This document shows, piece by piece, positions 1 to 4,847 of a stretch of DNA of 9,774 nucleotides (position 1 is the stretch's first letter; every line of letters starts with the position of its first letter). The DNA is from CAZDML01 sp964506645. GTDB taxonomy: Bacteria; Elusimicrobiota; Elusimicrobia; 2-01-FULL-59-12. A model generated the notes under the pieces. That model did no database searches and was not told where the DNA came from. It saw nothing but the letters and a program-made list of their open reading frames with translations. The stretch is from NCBI GenBank assembly GCA_964506645.1, contig CAZDML010000077.1:1-9774 (forward strand), written 5' to 3'. Both the position numbers and the translations under genes were made by a program.

Positions 1-645
1 AAAATACGCCGGCACCTGCTCGCACATCAACTGGCCTTTGTAAACGATCGTGCGTGCGGACAAGCTGCAAATGTAGAAGCTCCAGCCGCCTTTCCAACCC
101 GAATAGCGAATTTCTTTCTGGATGCGTTTGCGGATGATAAAGAGTTTGCGCTCAAAGGCCTGGTCATCTTTGAGTTTGGCGCTGCGGCCGACAAAGAATT
201 GTTTGATCAGCGGCTCGGTGGATTTGGCGGTGTCGCCCAGGCTCGCATTATTCGTGGGGACATCGCGCCAGCCGAGGAACGCCTGGCCTTCGGCTTCCAC
301 GAGTTCCTGCACTTTCTTCTGGCAGTCGCCGCGGTCTTTGGCGTCTTTGGGGAGAAACACCATGCCCACACCGTATTCGCCGGCGCCGGGGAGGGTGAGA
401 CCGGCTTTTTTACCAGCCGTCTTTAAGAAATTATGAGGGACCTGCAGGAGAATGCCCGCGCCGTCGCCCGTGTTGGCTTCGCAACCGCAAGCGCCGCGGT
501 GTTCCAAGTTGCGCAGAATAGTGAGCGCATCAGAAACGATCTTATGGGACTTTCGGCCTTGGATATCGACAACAAATCCAACGCCGCAAGCGTCTTTTTC
601 ATATTGAGGGTCGTAGAGACCCTGTTTATGAGGGCACGAGTTCAT
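1..645 (-). CDS. gltB: Glutamate synthase (GOGAT) large subunit, N-terminal part, cut by window edge
   Basis: The first 215 codons of a long minus-strand gene whose 3' end lies beyond base 1. The part seen is the class II glutamine amidotransferase domain, which hydrolyses glutamine and passes ammonia through the protein to make glutamate from 2-oxoglutarate in the cytoplasm. Cys20 in KDACGVGFVVD is the catalytic nucleophile, so residues 1-19 should be a propeptide removed on maturation. Other GOGAT hallmarks are HRGACGCEANTGDGAGIL (residues 49-66), GWRDVPT (125-131) and SLSARTIVYKG (194-204). The ATG at 645 is chosen because it is the only start before an in-frame stop at 685-687. No good Shine-Dalgarno precedes it; the nearest AAGGA is about 35 bases away. 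An extended -10 promoter lies upstream, so the gene is probably transcribed apart from crcB. The synthase domain, the iron-sulphur ligands and any gltD are outside the window. Family call is very secure. Confidence 0.96.
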   Translation of the reverse strand, partial: MNSCPHKQGLYDPQYEKDACGVGFVVDIQGRKSHKIVSDALTILRNLEHRGACGCEANTGDGAGILLQVPHNFLKTAGKKAGLTLPGAGEYGVGMVFLPKDAKDRGDCQKKVQELVEAEGQAFLGWRDVPTNNASLGDTAKSTEPLIKQFFVGRSAKLKDDQAFERKLFIIRKRIQKEIRYSGWKGGWSFYICSLSARTIVYKGQLMCEQVPAYF

Positions 646-724
646 AAGTTGTTTGGGTTCGGGGGTGCGTCCTGCAGTGCTTCCTTATTACAGCGATCTA
701 GGCAGGTGTTCCCGTCAGGAGTGA

Positions 725-733
725 ATTATAACA
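725..733 (-). promoter_or_regulatory. Extended -10 promoter for gltB
   Basis: On the minus strand the bases read TGTTATAAT, a perfect extended -10 (TGnTATAAT). The hexamer 17 bases further upstream (748-753, CCCGAA) is not a -35 box, as is usual for extended -10 promoters. Transcription would start near 718, giving a leader of about 73 bases before the gltB ATG. The position between the crcB stop and gltB fits a separate gltB promoter. This is inferred from sequence match only. Confidence 0.5.
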
Positions 734-758
734 CAAAACACGCGGGATTCGGGCGGGA

Positions 759-1133
759 TTAGACGGTGCGGGCGAGGAGGACCCCGGCTTCAAACACCAC
801 CAGGCCCAGGACAACGCTGGAGAGAACATACCCCAGACCCAGGCTGATGTGGCCGTGGCGAAAGAGCGACGACGTCTCGAGAATAAACGTGGAGAAGGTG
901 GTATAGGCTCCGCAGAATCCCGTCATGAGCAACAGCCGCGCGTGGGGGCCGATATGCAGGCGTTCTTCGGCCAGCGTATCGAAGAGTCCGATGAGAAGAC
1001 ATCCGGTGAGGTTAACGACAAACGTCCCCACGGGGAAGACACTGCCGGTAAACGTATGCTGGAAGAGTCGCGTGACGGCGTAGCGGGCCGAGCCACCCGC
1101 GATAAATCCAATAATTAAATTAAGCCAAGCCAT
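759..1133 (-). CDS. crcB: CrcB/Fluc fluoride ion channel
   Basis: A 124-residue inner-membrane protein with four hydrophobic segments, the normal size for a single-gene Fluc. The family forms antiparallel dual-topology dimers that let fluoride leave the cytoplasm. Visible signatures are GGSARY near the N-terminus (residues 13-18), the pore asparagine Asn41 in GTFVVNLTG (37-44), and GFCGAYTTFSTF (72-83), which carries the two pore phenylalanines (Phe80, Phe83) and the polar track Thr79/Ser81/Thr82. The ATG at 1133 has no clear Shine-Dalgarno. It lies 26 bases after the stop of the upstream outer-membrane gene, so co-transcription with that gene is likely. No room remains there for a fluoride riboswitch leader. 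The fluoride role is from family knowledge; nothing else here relates to fluoride. Confidence 0.95.
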   Translation of the reverse strand: MAWLNLIIGFIAGGSARYAVTRLFQHTFTGSVFPVGTFVVNLTGCLLIGLFDTLAEERLHIGPHARLLLMTGFCGAYTTFSTFILETSSLFRHGHISLGLGYVLSSVVLGLVVFEAGVLLARTV

Positions 1134-1159
1134 GGCGATACGGTACTAAAAAAATCGCT

Positions 1160-2236
1160 CTAAATATCCAGGTCTACCGAAAATCCATAGTAGCTGGACC
1201 CAGAACGTCCGCGAAGTTTGAAATATTCATAGGTCGGCCGAACCGAAAATCGTCCGGCATACACCGTGATGCGGCCCGTATAGGATTCCGCCCACGACGC
1301 AATTCCCAGGACATAATTGGCGCGGCGATAATCAACACCCGCTTTGAGCCAGGGAAAGAGCTGCTGATCCGCACCAAGCCCCCACGCGTACTCTGTAAAC
1401 CCGTTCAGCAAATCCAGGGAGGACGCATTTTCGGCGTTTAACAAGGTAAAAATATCCAGCTGAGAGGCTAGCGCTTCCAAATCCTGGTCATAAAAGTGCT
1501 TTTCCACACTGACGCGTGCGGAGGTTTTCTTACCAAACCGTTCTGTTAACGTCGTTCCGACCCGCGTTTCATGAATGCGAAGATCGCGATTGGATAGTCC
1601 TGTCCCCGCAGTTCCCGTCCCACCGCTGCCTCCAGGATCATCCGCACCCCCGCTAAACGCCGAGACCCGCGTCGTGACGCCTGGCGCTCCGCTCCCACGG
1701 CCACGACGACCGGGATTGTCATCAAACGGATTCTCGGATCCTGGCACTCCCAACGACTCTTCATGCTGGGTATACCCCACAAAGAGCGCGAGTTCGCTGC
1801 GGATCGGACGATCGGTTTCTTCGGCCCGCGCTACATTCGGCAGCCATCCAGGGCCCCATATGGAAAACGTCGCTTGCAGCCCTTCGGCGCGATACGCCCC
1901 CACGTTATTGTTCGGCCGCGGCATCATCCAAATCGCGAGGTCGAGCGAACTCCGTCCCCAAAATTCCATCCCTCCGGACAACTCCCCGCGATAGGATTGG
2001 CTTAAATTATCTTGTTTAAACGTGGAACCGCTGGCGCCCGTCCACCACGCCGACACAGGGCGTTGATAAAGAGATTCCCCCAAGGCAACCCAGGGGAATG
2101 TCAGCGTGGCACCGACTTCTTGTTCGGAGTATCCATGGGGACCCCACAGCGATCGGACGCTGGAATCGACGCCCGCTTGGGCGGAAGTCGTCAACAAACT
2201 CAGACAAAGAGCAATCCAGAGAAAATATTTTTTCAT
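1160..2236 (-). CDS. Exported putative outer-membrane beta-barrel protein, unknown function
   Basis: A 358-residue protein I do not recognise. Residues 1-21 are a clear Sec signal peptide (MKKYF, hydrophobic core, AQA cleavage site). The rest is rich in aromatic and alternating polar/hydrophobic residues, for example RSSLDLAIWM (95-104), SELALFVGY (147-155), ARVSVEKHFY (240-249) and GRITVYAGRF (321-330), which suggests membrane beta-strands. The last residues, YGFSVDLDI, are not a classical C-terminal Phe/Tyr barrel signal. Residues about 164-215 form a low-complexity segment rich in Gly, Pro, Arg and Ser that probably is a surface loop or linker. The ATG at 2236 has AAGGAA (2242-2247) at good spacing. 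It follows the hairpin at 2263-2301 and precedes crcB by 26 bases. Outer-membrane location is inferred from composition; a soluble beta-rich periplasmic protein is the alternative. Confidence 0.75.
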   Translation of the reverse strand: MKKYFLWIALCLSLLTTSAQAGVDSSVRSLWGPHGYSEQEVGATLTFPWVALGESLYQRPVSAWWTGASGSTFKQDNLSQSYRGELSGGMEFWGRSSLDLAIWMMPRPNNNVGAYRAEGLQATFSIWGPGWLPNVARAEETDRPIRSELALFVGYTQHEESLGVPGSENPFDDNPGRRGRGSGAPGVTTRVSAFSGGADDPGGSGGTGTAGTGLSNRDLRIHETRVGTTLTERFGKKTSARVSVEKHFYDQDLEALASQLDIFTLLNAENASSLDLLNGFTEYAWGLGADQQLFPWLKAGVDYRRANYVLGIASWAESYTGRITVYAGRFSVRPTYEYFKLRGRSGSSYYGFSVDLDI

Positions 2237-2262
2237 AAGGGTTCCTTAAGAAGGATAAAAGG

Positions 2263-2301
2263 TCTCTCCGCTACAGCGCTCTTCAGCCTGCAGCGGAGAG
2301 A
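2263..2301 (-). terminator. Strong hairpin between the charged-repeat gene and the outer-membrane gene
   Basis: Bases 2263-2276 and 2288-2301 are complementary over 14 bp with one G-T/A-C exception, depending on strand: on the minus-strand transcript this is a G-U pair. The loop can fold further (GCT/AGC around GAAG). On the minus strand the stem is followed by ACCTTTTATCC, a short T-run. It begins 9 bases after the stop of the gene ending at 2310 and ends 27 bases before the ATG at 2236. It may be a partial terminator, an attenuator, or a 3'-end stabiliser within an operon. The T-run is short, so complete termination is doubtful. Confidence 0.6.
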
Positions 2302-2309
2302 GTTTTGGA

Positions 2310-2624
2310 TTAGTGATGATTGGCGTCGTGCTCGGGAGCTGTGCCACCGTGGTGAAGTCCTTCGGAGGAGGAGGCTCCGTCCTCTTGACGGTCTTCTCTC
2401 CGGTCTTCACGACGGTCTTCTCGGCGGTCTGCGCGATCTTCACGGCGTTTGCGTCGTTCTTCACGTCGTTCTTCACGACGCTTTTCGCGAATTTCTTGTC
2501 GATGTTCGCGCTTTTCCATACGCTCAGCGCGAATGTCTTGCTTTTCCGCTCCCTCTTTCGCAACAGCCACCCCGGGGGCGATCAGAGCCATACCGACAAC
2601 CAAACCTATAGACCAATGTTTCAT
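2310..2624 (-). CDS. Small exported protein dominated by Arg/Glu/Asp helix repeats, His-rich tail
   Basis: A 104-residue protein of unknown function. The open frame extends to 2678, but the ATG at 2624 is the right start: GAGGAGG (2630-2636) lies 5 bases upstream, and the protein then begins with a good signal peptide (MKHWSIGL, hydrophobic core, AVA cleavage near residue 22). Residues 24-82 are almost wholly Arg, Lys, Glu, Asp and Gln, ending in four tetrads RRED, RRED, RRED, RQED (67-82). The spacing of opposite charges at i and i+4 is typical of a stable single alpha-helix or coiled coil. The tail (83-104) is Ser/Gly/His-rich and ends ANHH. It follows a DUF3106 gene whose C-terminus is similarly charged and also carries NHH. 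A periplasmic stress or metal-related role is only an inference. Frames on other strands here are by-products of the repeat. Confidence 0.75.
   Translation of the reverse strand: MKHWSIGLVVGMALIAPGVAVAKEGAEKQDIRAERMEKREHRQEIREKRREERREERRKRREDRADRREDRREDRREDRQEDGASSSEGLHHGGTAPEHDANHH
2379..2426 (-). repeat. Short tandem repeat encoding four RRED/RQED tetrads
   Basis: Four imperfect 12-base units inside the charged exported protein. The units read roughly GTCTTCncGncG on the plus strand. The surrounding 2379-2534 segment is a looser version of the same purine-rich pattern. Such repeats can change copy number by slippage in whole 12-base steps without breaking the frame. Confidence 0.55.
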
Positions 2625-2629
2625 AAAAA

Positions 2630-2636
2630 CCTCCTC
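2630..2636 (-). promoter_or_regulatory. Shine-Dalgarno site that fixes the start of the charged-repeat protein
   Basis: The minus strand reads GAGGAGG followed by five bases and ATG (2624-2622). This is an almost ideal ribosome binding site and rules in favour of the internal ATG over the first ATG of the open frame at 2678. Confidence 0.8.
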
Positions 2637-2651
2637 GTAAGTTGTCTTGCC

Positions 2652-2678
2652 TTTATAAGACGCGCGGACCCCCTGCAA
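2652..2678 (-). promoter_or_regulatory. Possible sigma-70 promoter for the charged-repeat gene
   Basis: On the minus strand TTGCAG (2678-2673) is followed after 15 bases by TATAAA (2657-2652). The -10 is good and the spacer is slightly short. Transcription would start near 2645, leaving a leader of about 20 bases with the strong Shine-Dalgarno. The 61-base gap after the DUF3106 stop is long compared with the ATGA overlaps before it, which fits a separate internal promoter. Confidence 0.35.
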
Positions 2679-2685
2679 GGTTTAG

Positions 2686-3153
2686 TCAATGATCTCGCCC
2701 GTGATGATTTTCTTCACGACGGTCCCTGCGCTCGCGGTGGTCATCACGCCGCTCTGAACGGGACTCCGACCGCCTTTCACGGCGCTCCTCATGGGAACGT
2801 CCGCGTTCACGGTCACGGATCCGCTGGCGTTCCTCGGAGGGAAGCTTTTTCCACTTTTCCCAGCGCTCGCGCAGCGCCGCTTTTTCGGCCGGAGGAAGCG
2901 ACTGAAACCGTTCCCACCGACCGCGCAATTCTTGGCGTTCTTCTGGGGAGTGGCGTTGGAAATCATTCCAGCGCTGCCGCAGCTCTTCACGGCGGGGCTC
3001 TGGGATTTCCTTCCAGCGGCGATAATTATCGAGCGCCCGCTGGCGATCCGCCTCCGGCATGGATTGCCAGTGCTCTCGTGCCGGGCGCTCTTCGGCATGC
3101 GCCCAGGGGGCCGTACAAGTCACCATGACAATCAATAGCCAGCGATATCTCAT
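2686..3153 (-). CDS. DUF3106-type periplasmic protein with W-x-LP-x-R repeats
   Basis: A 155-residue protein with a signal peptide (residues 1-20, cleavage after AHA). Residues about 27-112 hold repeats of 15-18 residues, each starting with Arg-Trp (RW at 46, 61, 79, 97) and continuing through a Pro-x-x-x-Arg turn, for example RWERFQSLPPAEKAALRE. This is the pattern of the DUF3106 family (function unknown), whose members in proteobacteria often sit beside an ECF-type sigma factor. From 113 on the protein turns into Arg/Glu/Asp/Ser-rich low complexity and ends with a His-containing tail (ENHHGRDH). The ATG overlaps the stop of the preceding gene as ATGA and has GGAGGA at 3160-3165. The context suggests a periplasmic product or sensor of the sigma system. 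Family assignment is by pattern, not by search. Confidence 0.8.
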   Translation of the reverse strand: MRYRWLLIVMVTCTAPWAHAEERPAREHWQSMPEADRQRALDNYRRWKEIPEPRREELRQRWNDFQRHSPEERQELRGRWERFQSLPPAEKAALRERWEKWKKLPSEERQRIRDRERGRSHEERRERRSESRSERRDDHRERRDRREENHHGRDH

Positions 3154-3356
3154 CGGGGTTCCTCCAAGGTCGCGGACGGGCTCGACGGCTTTACGTTAAA
3201 AGACGCCGACGTCAGCGGAGCCATGACCTCATCGTGTTCCATCAAGTCCATCGATTTAAAAAAATCCAAATTTTCTAACAGTTCCGCCGGCGGCTCTTCC
3301 ACCGCCAGAACAACCGTGCTGCAGGCCAAAAATAAAATAAGTGGAAGACGCTTCAT
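3150..3356 (-). CDS. 68-residue exported protein of a sigma/anti-sigma operon
   Basis: A small protein linked by 4-base ATGA overlaps on both sides, to the anti-sigma gene (3353-3356) and to the DUF3106 gene (3150-3153), so all three should be translationally coupled. The frame runs on to 3677, but that part is a shadow of the anti-sigma gene; the ATG at 3356 is the sensible start. Residues 1-19 are a signal peptide (MKRLPLILFLACSTVVLA). The Cys at 12 lacks a canonical lipobox, so a lipoprotein is less likely. The mature part contains LENLDFFKSMDLMEHDEVM (27-45), which resembles the C-terminal FLQDMELMKDLDVLEAW (117-133) of the anti-sigma factor. Proteins with acidic/hydrophobic motifs of this sort are common beside DUF3106 genes. 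No function is known to me; interaction with the anti-sigma factor or the DUF3106 protein is an inference. Confidence 0.75.
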   Translation of the reverse strand: MKRLPLILFLACSTVVLAVEEPPAELLENLDFFKSMDLMEHDEVMAPLTSASFNVKPSSPSATLEEPR

Positions 3357-3772
3357 GCGTGAGTCTTTCCATCCCAAGCTTCCAAGACATCGAGGTCCTT
3401 CATCAACTCCATGTCCTGCAGGAAACCGACCTGCTGAGCCACGGCGACATCGTCCCGGGAGGTAGGGCGTAACCAAAATAGTCCCGCCATCACACCGGCC
3501 AGGACCACGGGGCCCACCCAGCGCAGACGCCAGCCAGGGGCGGGGGGCGCTGTGATTTTCTCCATAATGTGATGCCGTTGTTGAATCCAAAACGATTCGT
3601 TGGTAGGGAGGGGGACAGAGCCCGCAGCCGATTGAATGGCTTTCCAATCGCGCAAACGCGCCGAACAGTCGGAGCACGACGGAAGATGCGTCTCCAGATC
3701 CGCGCGGGCCGCGGCATCCAGAGTCCCCGTGAAAAGCTCGAGAAGATGAAGTGAATTTCGATTACAAGGCAT
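3353..3772 (-). CDS. Anti-sigma factor with zinc-finger (zf-HC2/ZAS) domain and one membrane segment
   Basis: A 139-residue single-pass membrane protein. The N-terminal domain has the full zinc-binding anti-sigma pattern: Cys3, His29, Cys33 and Cys36, with HLPSCSDC (29-36) as the H-x3-C-x2-C core. Family members clamp the partner sigma factor in the cytoplasm. One hydrophobic segment (about 85-101, WVGPVVLAGVMAGLFWL) follows, then a periplasmic tail of about 38 residues ending FLQDMELMKDLDVLEAWDG. The ATG at 3772 has AAGGAA at 3777-3782 and lies 11 bases inside the end of the sigma gene, so coupling is expected. The tail is too short for an enzyme or ligand domain; signal sensing probably uses proteolysis of the tail or a partner protein such as the next gene's product. 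Release of sigma by regulated proteolysis is family knowledge, not visible here. Confidence 0.9.
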   Translation of the reverse strand: MPCNRNSLHLLELFTGTLDAAARADLETHLPSCSDCSARLRDWKAIQSAAGSVPLPTNESFWIQQRHHIMEKITAPPAPGWRLRWVGPVVLAGVMAGLFWLRPTSRDDVAVAQQVGFLQDMELMKDLDVLEAWDGKTHA

Positions 3773-4349
3773 CGGCTTCCTTAAGAATCTTACGGATTTT
3801 GTCTAACGCGTGGGAGAGGTGCGCTTTGACCGATCCTTCGGCAATTCCCATCACGGTGGCGATCTCCTTCAACGGTAATTCATTGTCGTGACGCAGCACA
3901 AAAACCGTTTTTTCCCGGGGCGGCAAGAGTTCCACAGCACGACGAATATGTCTTCCGAGCTCCTGCGTATCCAGGGCCTGGGCCGGATCGTTTGCCAAGG
4001 GGGCCCGAGGCGTAGGCATCGCGGCAGGTTCGTCCGCTTCGGGATCCGAAAGTGGGACGTCGCGCCGCAGGCGAACACTGCGCCACCGCCCCCAACTCCG
4101 CGCGTTGTTGAGCGCGATTTGCAAAAGCCAACTTTGAAATGCGCTTTCCCCTCGAAACTTGGCAATCGCCTTCCACGCCCGCACAAAGGTGTCCTGGGTC
4201 AACTCATCGGCCACGGTTGTATCTCTGACCCACCCCATCAAAAAGGCATATACCACTTTCTGGTGTGCATGGACCAATCGGCTGAAACTCTCCGGATCTC
4301 CGGCTTGAGCGTGTGCAATCCAGCGAGACTGATCTTCAGGGGTGCTCAT
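3762..4349 (-). CDS. ECF (extracytoplasmic function) RNA polymerase sigma factor, RpoE-like
   Basis: A 195-residue sigma factor with only regions 2 and 4, the ECF layout and usual length. Region 2 covers about residues 12-90, with the core-binding and -10 recognition segment ADELTQDTFVRAWKAIAKFR (47-66) and SWLLQIALNNAR (73-84). A Pro/Ala/Asp-rich linker (97-128) is followed by region 4 (about 134-190), with LLPPREKTVFVLRH (141-154) and the helix-turn-helix LPLKEIATVMGIAEGSVKAH (158-177). It heads a minus-strand operon with its cognate anti-sigma factor, overlapping it by 11 bases. No Shine-Dalgarno precedes the ATG at 4349. A possible ECF-type promoter ends three bases before it. The regulon is unknown; the exported products of the operon point to envelope stress. 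Confidence 0.96.
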   Translation of the reverse strand: MSTPEDQSRWIAHAQAGDPESFSRLVHAHQKVVYAFLMGWVRDTTVADELTQDTFVRAWKAIAKFRGESAFQSWLLQIALNNARSWGRWRSVRLRRDVPLSDPEADEPAAMPTPRAPLANDPAQALDTQELGRHIRRAVELLPPREKTVFVLRHDNELPLKEIATVMGIAEGSVKAHLSHALDKIRKILKEADAL

Positions 4350-4352
4350 AGG

Positions 4353-4380
4353 TTAGACGCGGGAAACCATGCAAAAGTTT
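4353..4380 (-). promoter_or_regulatory. Possible autoregulated ECF-type promoter of the sigma gene
   Basis: On the minus strand AAACTT (4380-4375) is followed after 17 bases by TCTAA (4357-4353). This resembles the RpoE-type pattern GAACTT ... TCTGA/TCTAA. The -10 sits 3 bases from the ATG, so transcription would start at or next to the start codon and the mRNA would be leaderless, in keeping with the absence of a Shine-Dalgarno. The match is short and could be chance. Confidence 0.35.
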
Positions 4381-4438
4381 AGCCTAAAACACCCTGCACG
4401 GAATAGCCCAAGGATCAACAAATCACTACAATGAGGCT

Positions 4439-4810
4439 ATGAGTCTGCCTCCCTCCAAACCCAAGCCCAAAGCCCCCGCGCGCCGGAACCTCGTGGCCAT
4501 CGACGGCACGATGAACCACGTCGCGCGGATATCCGTGCGTGTTCAGGAGAAGGGCCGCCAGGCCTGGAAGGACGAGCTCCTCATTGGCCAACGTGACGCC
4601 GTGCGAGAGTATATCGACTGCCACAACCCACTCTGTCAAAAGGGCGGGTTCTCGCTGGGCGACATCCTGCGCGAGATGATCGCCAGCCGCCAACCGGACT
4701 ATATCGGCACCTGTTTTTGCACGGGCCAAGAGGGCGACCTGGAAGTCCCGGAGAGTCTCACGTCCTGTCAGACCCGCTACGACGTTCAGATCGAGCTTCG
4801 ACTCCGCTAA
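4439..4810 (+). CDS. Small cysteine-containing protein, unknown function
   Basis: A 123-residue protein I do not recognise, divergent from the sigma gene. It starts with a Pro/Lys/Arg-rich, probably disordered stretch (1-17), then a mixed domain. Five cysteines stand out: Cys61 and Cys66 in DCHNPLCQKGGF, Cys92 and Cys94 in GTCFCTGQEGD, and Cys110. Their clustering suggests a metal site or disulphides. There is no signal peptide or membrane segment, so it should be cytoplasmic. Codons are strongly G/C-ending in this frame, which supports it over the opposite-strand frame. GAGG lies only 2 bases before the ATG at 4439, so initiation there is not ideal; ATG 4511-4513 region (Met25) is an alternative that would remove the basic leader. 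leuB follows 37 bases later on the same strand. Confidence 0.65.
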   Translation: MSLPPSKPKPKAPARRNLVAIDGTMNHVARISVRVQEKGRQAWKDELLIGQRDAVREYIDCHNPLCQKGGFSLGDILREMIASRQPDYIGTCFCTGQEGDLEVPESLTSCQTRYDVQIELRLR

Positions 4811-4821
4811 TCCCTACAAGT

Positions 4822-4827
4822 TATAAT
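4822..4827 (+). promoter_or_regulatory. Possible -10 box for leuB
   Basis: A perfect TATAAT lies 20 bases before the leuB ATG, in the 37-base gap after the upstream gene. No convincing -35 sits at 16-18 bases, and the leader would be only about 14 bases with a poor Shine-Dalgarno. It could let leuB be transcribed independently. Confidence 0.3.
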
Positions 4828-4847
4828 ACCGCCTCTTAGAAAAACCT

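Noticed and set aside
433..762. 109-residue plus-strand frame near the left end
   Set aside because: Antisense to the glutamate synthase amidotransferase domain, which is unmistakable on the minus strand.
1134..1159. Fluoride riboswitch before crcB
   Set aside because: Only 26 bases separate crcB from the gene upstream, too few for the aptamer, and no matching structure was seen.
2246..2563. 105-residue Lys/Val-rich frame on the minus strand
   Set aside because: Overlaps the charged-repeat gene in another frame. The latter has a signal peptide and an excellent Shine-Dalgarno; this one has neither and runs through the hairpin.
2313..3128. 271-residue open frame on the plus strand
   Set aside because: It lies antisense to two better supported exported proteins; its length is a by-product of their Arg/Glu repeats, and it has no matching start site or recognisable domain.
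3357..3677. Upstream extension of the 68-residue protein to 175 residues
   Set aside because: The extension is wholly inside the anti-sigma gene and would bury the signal peptide that begins at 3356.
4415..4729. 104-residue minus-strand frame opposite the cysteine-containing gene
   Set aside because: Third-position G/C bias favours the plus-strand frame, and this one would end in the sigma gene's promoter region.
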